Source of the DNA: CAZLRH01 sp964562015
GTDB taxonomy: Bacteria > Verrucomicrobiota > Verrucomicrobiia > Opitutales > JABDGR01
Reading direction: 5' to 3'
Assembly (NCBI GenBank): GCA_964562015.1
Contig: CAZLRH010000034.1
Span: forward strand, 1-31,109
Length of the DNA stretch: 31,109 nt
Below are positions 23,678 through 30,400 of this stretch, in pieces. The position numbers were made by a program, and so were the translations under genes. Each line of letters begins with the position of its first letter. Within the stretch, counting starts at the first letter, position 1. The notes below the pieces were generated by a model. That model had not been told where the DNA came from. It searched no databases and was given only the letters and a program-made list of their open reading frames with translations.

Positions 23678-24100
23678 ATGAAAATCCGCCCGCTGCTTTG
23701 CCTATTCTTGTTGTCCGCGCTGCCGGCCTGGGGCGGCTTCGGCTTTATTTTCATCAGCTCCAATTTAATCATCACCTATGGCACGCCGGTGAACCCGCAG
23801 GCGAACACTCCCGTAGTGGGGCCGAGCATCCATCGCCAGCCGGTTTCGCAAATCGCCTCGACCGGCGACCTCGCCGTCTTCACCGTCTCCGCGTCGGGCA
23901 CCCAGCCGCTGAAATTTCAATGGACGAAAGGCGGGAAAAGCCTCCTTAATGGCGGTCGCATCAGCGGGGCGACGGCGGCTACCCTCCGCCTCCGCAAAAT
24001 TAACCGGCACGACGCCGGCCTCTATCGCGTGCAGGTGTCCAATAGCGCCGGCACCGCCGTCAGCGCCAGCGCGCGCTTGACGGTGACGCGGCCCCGGTAG
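23678..24100 (+). CDS. Small secreted protein with one immunoglobulin-like domain
   Basis: This 140-residue protein starts at ATG 23678, which gives the signal peptide MKIRPLLCLFLLSALPAWGG. A short hydrophobic stretch follows (FIFISSNLIITYG). Residues about 50-138 form an I-set-like Ig domain: HRQPVSQIASTGDLAVFTVS, PLKFQWTKGGKSLL, RISGATAATLRLRKINRHDA and GLYRVQVSNSAGT. The Trp and Tyr core is present (W82, Y116), while the two core cysteines are absent, as is common in bacterial versions. Such domains are frequent in long Verrucomicrobia surface proteins; a stand-alone single domain is unusual. It lies on the cluster strand between the wspF-like gene (121 nt before) and the PP2C regulator (137 nt after). 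Confidence 0.8.
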   Translation: MKIRPLLCLFLLSALPAWGGFGFIFISSNLIITYGTPVNPQANTPVVGPSIHRQPVSQIASTGDLAVFTVSASGTQPLKFQWTKGGKSLLNGGRISGATAATLRLRKINRHDAGLYRVQVSNSAGTAVSASARLTVTRPR

Positions 24101-24140
24101 CGGGCCGGGCGGGTGACGGGCGCCCCGGGCGGGCGTGCTG

Positions 24141-24175
24141 TTGGAAAATAAGTATTTATGGGGTAATATATTCCA
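24141..24175 (+). promoter_or_regulatory. Promoter with dyad upstream of the PP2C response regulator
   Basis: TTGGAA (24141-24146), a 17-nt spacer and TAATAT (24164-24169) form the best sigma-70-like promoter in the window, in a short AT-rich patch. An imperfect inverted repeat (TGGAAAATA at 24142-24150, TATATTCCA at 24167-24175, 8 of 9 pairing) covers the -35 and -10 and could be an operator. It would give the phosphatase gene its own transcription apart from the receptor operon. Confidence 0.6.
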
Positions 24176-24192
24176 GTTTTTACCTTTGCCAT

Positions 24193-24234
24193 TGCCATCT
24201 GCCTGCTGTCTTCGCCATCCTGCCTTCTGCCTTC
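24193..24234 (+). repeat. Six degenerate TGCCTTC heptamers just before the start codon
   Basis: Contiguous heptamers read TGCCATC, TGCCTGC, TGTCTTC, GCCATCC, TGCCTTC, TGCCTTC, ending 3 nt before the ATG at 24238. They occupy the place where a ribosome-binding site would be, and none is present. This looks like a decayed microsatellite. Confidence 0.6.
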
Positions 24235-24237
24235 CCC

Positions 24238-25446
24238 ATGTCCGCGCCTGTTTCTTCGTCCGACCAACCCGCCGCCCTCGGCAAGCTGGCCGTCACTGTG
24301 CTCATGGTGGACGACCAGGCCATGGTCGGCGAGGCCGTGCGCCGGATGCTCGCGGAGCACCGGGATATTTCGTTCCATTTTTGCAGCGATCCGACGAAGG
24401 CCATGCAAATGGCCCGGGAAATCCAGCCGACGGTGATCCTGCAGGATTTGGTGATGCCGGAAGTGGACGGCCTCCAGCTCGTGAAATTTTTCCGCGCCAA
24501 CGAATCGACGCGCGATGTGCCCATGATCGTGCTCTCCTCCCGCGAGGAGCCGGAGACGAAGTACAAGGCCTTCCAACTCGGCGCCAACGACTACATGGTC
24601 AAGCTGCCGGACAAGCTCGAGGTCGTGGCGCGCATCCGCTACCACTCGCGGGCCTACATCAATTTGCGCGAGCGCAACGCGGCGTTCGAGGCCTTGCGCG
24701 CCAGCCAGGATGCCCTGAAAGCGGAACTCAACGAGGCCGAGCGCTACATGCGTTCGCTGTTTCCCGAGCCGCTGGAAGACGCCACGGTGCGCGCCGAGTG
24801 GGTGTACCTGGCCTGCACCTCCCTGGGCGGCGATTCATTTGGCTACCATTGGCTCGGGCCGGACCATTTTGCGATGTATGTGCTGGACGTGTGCGGCCAC
24901 GGCGTGGGCGCGGCGTTGTTGTCCGTCTCCGCCATGAACGTGATGCGCGCGCAATCGCTCTCGCAGGTGGATTTTAAAAATCCGGCACAGGTGCTCGCGG
25001 GCCTTAATGAGGCCTTCGACATGGAAAAACAAAACCAGATGTATTTCACCATCTGGTACGGCGTTTATTGCAAATCGACCCGCGAACTGGTTTTTGCCTC
25101 CGGTGGCCACCCGCCCGCGGTGCTGCTCGGGGCCGGTGGCGCGGCGCCCCGCCTGCTCAATACCAACAACGTCATCATCGGCGCCATCCCCGGCCAGTTG
25201 TATGTGGCCGATCGCACCCAGATCGCGCCCGGCGACCGGCTGTTTGTGTTCAGCGACGGCGTGTACGAGGTCGATTATGCCAGCCGTCCTGGCATGATGA
25301 CGGTCGAGGAATTTGCCGCCGCGCTCGCACTCCCGGTGACCGCCGGTGTGCGCAAGGTGGACGAAGCCGTCGCCTTTGTCCGCCAAGCCCAGGGCCACGA
25401 CCATTTTGAGGACGATTTCTCCCTAGCGGAATTTCAGTTCAAGTAA
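24238..25446 (+). CDS. Response regulator with SpoIIE/RsbU-type PP2C phosphatase output (WspR-like receiver)
   Basis: This protein has 402 residues. The receiver (about 18-140) has VLMVDDQAMVGEAVRRMLAE (D25, D26), phospho-acceptor D70 in VILQDLVMPEVDGLQL, S100 and K122 in GANDYMVKLPD, then ARIRYHSRAYINLRERNAAF. This is close to the WspR receiver and its stalk as I know them. A coiled coil (about 140-172) leads to a PP2C domain, not GGDEF: LGGDSFGYHWLGPDHFAMYV (D199), LDVCGHGVGAALLS (D217), FASGGHPPAVLL, FSDGVYEVDY (D340) and EDDFSLAEF (D392/D393). All expected metal-binding aspartates are present. It should dephosphorylate a STAS antagonist when its receiver is phosphorylated by the WspE-like kinase. 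It has its own promoter and precedes an RsbW-like kinase. Confidence 0.95.
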   Translation: MSAPVSSSDQPAALGKLAVTVLMVDDQAMVGEAVRRMLAEHRDISFHFCSDPTKAMQMAREIQPTVILQDLVMPEVDGLQLVKFFRANESTRDVPMIVLSSREEPETKYKAFQLGANDYMVKLPDKLEVVARIRYHSRAYINLRERNAAFEALRASQDALKAELNEAERYMRSLFPEPLEDATVRAEWVYLACTSLGGDSFGYHWLGPDHFAMYVLDVCGHGVGAALLSVSAMNVMRAQSLSQVDFKNPAQVLAGLNEAFDMEKQNQMYFTIWYGVYCKSTRELVFASGGHPPAVLLGAGGAAPRLLNTNNVIIGAIPGQLYVADRTQIAPGDRLFVFSDGVYEVDYASRPGMMTVEEFAAALALPVTAGVRKVDEAVAFVRQAQGHDHFEDDFSLAEFQFK

Positions 25447-25455
25447 GACTTTTTT

Positions 25456-25569
25456 GACAGAATTAACTGAATTAACAAATTTGAATCTGTTTCATTCACA
25501 CCCCCGAATGCAATGGCTTTCTCTTCTTTCTGATTTCCAGATAATTCTCTAAATTCTGTTCATTCTGTC
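25456..25569. repeat. Imperfect 18-bp inverted repeat filling the spacer before the anti-sigma kinase
   Basis: The left arm GACAGAATTAACTGAATT (25456-25473) and the right arm AATTCTGTTCATTCTGTC (25552-25569) are reverse complements at 16 of 18 positions, with 78 nt between. The left arm itself holds a near-tandem GAATTAAC pair. The element is far more AT-rich than the flanking genes and resembles a REP/MITE-type dispersed palindromic unit. A TTGACA hexamer overlaps the left end (25454-25459) without a good -10. No gene lies in 25447-25613. Confidence 0.6.
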
Positions 25570-25613
25570 CCAAGATCTTCCCTTCTTCTCTCCCGCCCGT
25601 GCCGTCCCGCCCC

Positions 25614-26045
25614 ATGCACTACCGCTATCGCAACGACCTCGCGGAATTGAGCCATCTGGCCGCCGACATCGAGGCTTTCGTCCATACCCACAAGCTCGAC
25701 CCGGAAGTCGCGCACATCTTCAACCTCTGCCTCGACGAGCTCTTTACCAACATCGTTTCCTACGGCTACACCGACCAGGCCCCGCACGAAATTGAGCTGG
25801 AGTTGAACACGAGCCCGCTGGAAATGACGGCGGTGCTGCGCGACGATGCCCGGGCGTTCGACCCGCTGACCCAGGCTCCGCAACCCGATATGCACTCACC
25901 CATCGAGGAGCGCAAAATCGGCGGCCTCGGCGTGTATTTCGTCAAAACCCTCATGTCGCGCGTCCATTACCACCGCGCCGGCCAGCGCAACGTCATCGAG
26001 CTCAGCCGCCGGCATGATCACAAGCACGAGCACGGGCAGACGTAG
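25614..26045 (+). CDS. RsbW/SpoIIAB-like anti-sigma serine kinase (HATPase)
   Basis: The product is 143 residues from ATG 25614, or 148 from an in-frame GTG at 25599; neither has a Shine-Dalgarno sequence, so the start is uncertain. The GHKL ATPase fold shows the N box CLDELFTNIVSYGY, a G1-like box RDDARAFDPL, and the lid/G2 region IEERKIGGLGVYFVKTLMSR, ending in RNVIELSR and a His/Lys-rich tail. Family members bind and inhibit a sigma factor and phosphorylate a STAS antagonist on serine. In G1 the usual Gly after the second acidic residue is Ala (DDA), which could alter ATP binding. It lies 167 nt after the PP2C regulator, whose phosphatase would oppose it. Confidence 0.9.
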   Translation: MHYRYRNDLAELSHLAADIEAFVHTHKLDPEVAHIFNLCLDELFTNIVSYGYTDQAPHEIELELNTSPLEMTAVLRDDARAFDPLTQAPQPDMHSPIEERKIGGLGVYFVKTLMSRVHYHRAGQRNVIELSRRHDHKHEHGQT

Positions 26046-26081
26046 AAGGCGAGGAGCAACCAATCTCATCTTCAGCGCCCC

Positions 26082-26612
26082 ATGAGAAAATGGCTCAAAA
26101 TCAATGCATTATTGCTTATAGTTTTAATTGTATTGGGCGTGATTTTCTGGAGTTTTTTCGGGCAAAGCGAATTGGATACCCGGGAAAAAATGCTGGTGTC
26201 GGTCAAGGCGAAAGACCCCGATTTTCCCGACGGTAATGCAGTCAAACTGACCCATTTCTCCTATTTCGGGACCGTACATACTCGGGAGGGGATTTATTAC
26301 GTCGCCTACCTGCGTGCAGTTCTCACGGGAATGCTGGCGCCCCGAGGCATCTCTTACCTGGAGTTCTTCGACCACCAATTGAATTGGGTGGACAAACAAG
26401 TTTGCTACGAGTGGCCGCTCTGGTGTGACAATGGTGGCGTCTTTCTCTATGGCTTTGCGCCGGCAGGTACCGCGGGCGCCGGAGACAGCGCGGGGGGGAA
26501 CTATTGGGATATGTCGAGCGGGATTGAGGCGCGTAGACTCGTGAGTAAACCGTCCTACGGGAGTTACGTTCCAGATGAACAGATTCAACTTTATTGGACC
26601 GGCAAACCCTAA
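26082..26612 (+). CDS. Membrane-anchored protein of unknown function
   Basis: This 176-residue protein has a short basic N-terminus and one hydrophobic helix (INALLLIVLIVLGVIFWSFF, about residues 7-26), an uncleaved anchor or signal. The rest is predicted extracytoplasmic: a mixed alpha/beta stretch with many aromatics (VKLTHFSYFGTVHTREGIYY, ISYLEFFDHQLNWVDKQVCY) and two cysteines (in QVCYEW and LWCDNG) that might pair. I do not recognise the family. GC content is lower than in the signalling genes, consistent with separate acquisition. It starts 36 nt after the anti-sigma kinase on the same strand, so it could be in that operon, but nothing in the sequence shows a signalling role. Confidence 0.65.
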   Translation: MRKWLKINALLLIVLIVLGVIFWSFFGQSELDTREKMLVSVKAKDPDFPDGNAVKLTHFSYFGTVHTREGIYYVAYLRAVLTGMLAPRGISYLEFFDHQLNWVDKQVCYEWPLWCDNGGVFLYGFAPAGTAGAGDSAGGNYWDMSSGIEARRLVSKPSYGSYVPDEQIQLYWTGKP

Positions 26613-26619
26613 GGGTGCG

Positions 26620-26645
26620 GCCGGGCGCCCCGAAAAGGGCCCGGC
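26620..26645 (+). terminator. Strong hairpin after the membrane protein gene
   Basis: GCCGGG (26620-26625) plus CCC (26628-26630) pair with GGG (26637-26639) plus CCCGGC (26640-26645), with a 2-nt bulge and the loop CGAAAA, starting 7 nt after the stop codon. Only a short T-rich run follows (TGTACATTT), so it may be a weak or Rho-assisted terminator of the chemosensory/partner-switch region. Confidence 0.5.
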
Positions 26646-26720
26646 TGTACATTTCGCCCTGAGCCGCAGGCGTGACAGCTTGAGCGTAGGATTTTTCACC
26701 GGAGGGCCGACAGAACAAGG

Positions 26721-26764
26721 TTGACCCACCCGGAACTCATCCCAGAATTTCTGCACAGAAATTC
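26721..26764 (+). promoter_or_regulatory. Putative promoter overlapped by a perfect 20-nt inverted repeat
   Basis: TTGACC (26721-26726) is followed after 18 nt by GAATTT (26745-26750). The -10 begins a perfect inverted repeat, GAATTTCTG (26745-26753), CA, CAGAAATTC (26756-26764), about 45 nt before the start codon at 26809. It looks like an operator. As RNA it would form an 8-bp stem with a GCAC loop in the 5' leader. Confidence 0.5.
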
Positions 26765-26808
26765 GCCGCCGAAAGCACAAGCCCTTGAGGCGACTTACCG
26801 CATCCGTC

Positions 26809-27306
26809 ATGAAAAAACCGCACCTCTTTTTCGTCTCCGCCTGGGCGCGCGGAGTGAGTATCGCTGCGATAGTCCTGGCCTTCACGGGCGGGGCTTCGCC
26901 CTCCGCCGCGGCGGCCGTCACCGGTTCCTTGCCCGCGGCTTTGCAGGGCACCTATAAAATCGTTTCCTTCAAGGTGCTCTTCAATGGCCAGAATAAGACT
27001 CCGGGTTTTACGCCGGTGACGATCAAGCTCGGGCCCAAGGGGCTCAAGGCCGTGACGACGGCTGACGTCCAGCGCCTCATCCAGGCCACCGGCGGCGGCA
27101 CCCAGGCGCACGTGGCTTTCGTTTCGACGACCCCGACCACCAGCGTCGTTTCCTTGACGGGAAAATTGGGTGATATGACAGTCACGACCGGGAAGGCCGT
27201 AAGTAATTTGAATACCTCGGGATTTACCATTATTGATACGCTGAGCGGCACCAGCAGGGGCCAGCCCGCGACGGCCAAAACCACTTTGGTTATGAAAAAG
27301 CAGTAA
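26809..27306 (+). CDS. Secreted protein of unknown function
   Basis: The 165-residue product starts at ATG 26809 (an upstream in-frame TTG at 26785 is less likely). This gives a Sec signal peptide: a basic start MKKPHLFFVSAWARG, a hydrophobic core VSIAAIVLAFTGG and a probable cleavage after SPSAAAA. The mature part of about 125 residues is Thr/Ser/Gly-rich and probably all beta: LPAALQGTYKIVSFKVLFNG, FTPVTIKLGPKGLKAVTTAD, VVSLTGKLGDMTVTTGKAVS. It has no cysteine. It might be a small beta-barrel or lipocalin-like periplasmic protein, but I do not recognise it. It has its own putative promoter and palindrome and lies beyond a hairpin terminator. Confidence 0.65.
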   Translation: MKKPHLFFVSAWARGVSIAAIVLAFTGGASPSAAAAVTGSLPAALQGTYKIVSFKVLFNGQNKTPGFTPVTIKLGPKGLKAVTTADVQRLIQATGGGTQAHVAFVSTTPTTSVVSLTGKLGDMTVTTGKAVSNLNTSGFTIIDTLSGTSRGQPATAKTTLVMKKQ

Positions 27307-27369
27307 GTCTCGGGGCGGTCGATAAGGCGGGTCTCGTGGGGGTTAAGCCCTAGGCCGGGGCAAATATAG

Positions 27370-27400
27370 AGCGAAAACGTTCGCTTGTGGAACCGTTTTC
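27370..27400 (+). promoter_or_regulatory. Overlapping small inverted repeats upstream of the surface-protein gene
   Basis: AGCGAA (27370-27375), AACG, TTCGCT (27380-27385) is a 6-bp dyad. GAAAACG (27373-27379) can alternatively pair with CGTTTTC (27394-27400). The two pairings are mutually exclusive. The site is 54-84 nt before the start codon; its role, operator or leader structure, is not established. No clear -35/-10 pair was seen. Confidence 0.3.
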
Positions 27401-27453
27401 ACGTTGCCACGACTGGGAGATTCCATTCAGTGGTGTTACGCTGGTTACCCCTT

Positions 27454-30400
27454 ATGCCCATGACCACGAGAAAAAAATCTGCGCATCTCACGATTTTTCT
27501 TTTCCTTTGCATGGCACTGGGCATGCAGGCCGATTGGCCGAACTACCCGCCGTGGTGGCTGGAGAGTAACGTGGCGATTGACCAGCCTGCAGCGGCTGGC
27601 GCGCCCACTTACCCTTGGTGGACGATGTATCAAAACTTGACCCCCAATGTCGCACGAATGCAGCAGGTGGCGACGGCCGCGCGCGATTATTTGGACGTGC
27701 AGCTGGCCTCGGTGGGTGGCGCCGGGCCCGTCATTGACGGCGTGGTGGCCAATTTCACGACCAACGACACCTTGCTCAACAGCGGCCTCACGCTGGCCCA
27801 ATTGAACGGCGTGGCGGAGGCGTTTTATGACCGCCTGTTGGATGTCGGCTACGATCCACGCGCCATGCTCGTGGCGCGCGGCTATCCCTCGAACTGGCCC
27901 TACGATTATGCCTGGGCGCCGGCGGACATGACCTCGCCCCTGCTCACCACCAATGCCCATCTCGCCGATGTGTTTGGTTTCGACCTCACGAATTTCACCA
28001 TCCCGGCGGATGTGGATGCGGATTGGGACGGCCTGCCCGATATCTGGGAGGTGGCGCACAACCTGAGCCCGTTTTCTTTCTCCGGCAATGACGGGCCCGA
28101 CGGTGATCCCGATGGCGACGGCCTGACCAACGCAGAGGAATACGCCTTCGGCACGAACCCGCAATCCAGCGACACCAACAGTGACGGCATTTCCGATTAC
28201 GAAGAATTCATGGCCGGCCAGGATTCCAGCAATGTGGACTCCGATGGCGACGGCCTGTCTGACGCCGAGGAACTGGCCTACAGCACCGACCCGTTCAATG
28301 CCGACACCGACGGCGACGGGCTTTCCGATGGCTTGGAACTGAGCTACGGCACCGACCCGCATGTGCGCGACACCGACGGCGACGGGATTTCCGACGGCGA
28401 CGAGGTCATGTGGTATGGCACCGATCCGCTCAACCCCGACACCGACGGCGACGGCGTGAACGATTACTACGATGCCTACCCGTTGGACCCGACCCGCCAG
28501 CATCTGCTCGCGGTCGAGTTTAGCGTGGTGGACTTGGGCGCCGGCGAACCGGTGGCGATCAATAGCGGCGGCGATGTGCTGGTCAGCGGCGGATGGTATT
28601 ACCATAACCACCAATTCTATGCGGTTCCGGACGGGATTTCCTGGGACACCGTCCGTGAGGACGGCCGGTTGTCCGGCACCCAGGATGACACGGGCTACGA
28701 TGCAGTGTGGGGGCCGCGCGACGGGGACCCGTGGATTTACGTGCCGCCCTCCGGCGGGGGCGATGGTTCCGGCGGCGGTCCGGATTCTTTTGACGACGGC
28801 CTCGCGATGCTGGATTGGTACCCGGATATCGAGATTTTGGACGGGCCCAACCTGGAAAGCGTGGACAATGGTTTGTACACCTACGATGTCTGGTATGCGG
28901 CCGATAATTCAAACTACCACGAGGAGATTTCTTGGGGCGTGAACGGCGGCTGGGGCGGTTCCGGTTATGACGCCGGGCAGGGCGGCGGCGGCACGAGCGG
29001 CGGCTGGACTGGCGGCGATGGCAGCGGCAACGGCCCGGACAGCGACGGCGGTGCTCCCGTCGCAGCCGCGGATTTGGAAGGCATTATGCCTTTCTACGTG
29101 GAGGCCGACTATCCCAACCCGCCGTGGACCGGCGGCCCCATTCAAATTAACACCGGCAGCGGTTTCGCTTTCGCCGGGACTTACGCGTCGAGCGACGGCA
29201 CGACGAACACGGTTTTGCTGATCGGCGCCGCGCGCGACACGGATGACGACGGCGTCAATGACACGTGGGACGGCCAGATTTATGTGCCGCCTCCGCCCTC
29301 GGACAACAGTGCGCCTGCGCCCGCCACGCCGGGCAGTTTCTCCGTGGATAATACCTTGCCCGAGGCCTGGGTGACCGCGAGCACCCTGAACCTGCGGCGG
29401 CTGTTTCTGTCCTGGGACCCTGTCACGCTCGACGGTGAAACCGTCGTGTACGATTTGCTGCGCCAGCGCCAGCGCCTCAACCCCTACGAAGCCCCCGGCA
29501 CCTGGGTGATCATCGCCGCCGATTTGACGGCTCCGTCCTACACCGATACCCTCGTGAGCACCGTATACCACTACCGCTACCGGGTGCGCGCGCGGGTGGC
29601 GGGCACGGCCCGGTCCTCCACCTGGAGTGATCCCACGCCCACCAACTTCCTCACCCCGCTGGCCCCGCCCTCCATCAACCTCGCCGCGGACACCGATGGC
29701 GACGGCCTCACCAACGCCTACGAACTCGCTCACGGCACCAATTACGCCGCCCTCGACACCGACGGCGACGGCCTGCCCGACGGCTGGGAAGTCGCCCATG
29801 GCCTCAACCCCCTCAGCGCAGTCGGCAACGACGGCGCCGACGGTGATCCCGATGACGACGGCTTGAGCAACCTGCAGGAATACCTCCACGGCACCGACCC
29901 CCACAACGCCGACACCAACGGCGACGGCGCCTCCGACGGCTGGGAAGTCGCCCATGGCTACAGCCCCACCAGCACGGACACCGACGGCGACGGCCTCCCC
30001 AACGCCTGGGAACTCGCCTATGGCCTCGACCCCCTCAGCGCCACCGGCGACGACGGTGCGGGCGGCGACCCCGACCACGACGGTTTGGAGAATTGGGAGG
30101 AACTTTTCTGGGGAACCAATCCCAAAAACGCCGACACCGACGGCGACGGCATGAACGACGCCTGGGAAATTGAATATAACTTCAATCCCAAACATGCGTC
30201 CACCTCCGGCTTCGACGCCCCCGGCACCGACCTCGACGGCGACGGCTTGACCAACCTCCAGGAATCCCAGTTGGGCACCAATCCGCGCGTGGCGGACACT
30301 GACGGCGATGGCTGGAGTGACAAGTGGGAATACGACCATGGAAAAAATCCGCTGGTCGACGACCGGTTTACCGATTGGGATGGCGACGGTATCAACAATG

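Noticed and set aside
24089..24107. CGGCCC/GGGCCG stem at the end of the Ig-domain gene as a terminator
   Set aside because: The 6-bp stem overlaps the stop codon, has no T-tract and lies in a very GC-rich run where such pairings are expected by chance.
24238..25446. Calling this gene wspR (diguanylate cyclase)
   Set aside because: The receiver fits WspR, but there is no GGDEF/GGEEF motif; the output domain has the PP2C aspartates and GGD, DVCGHG and FSDG motifs.
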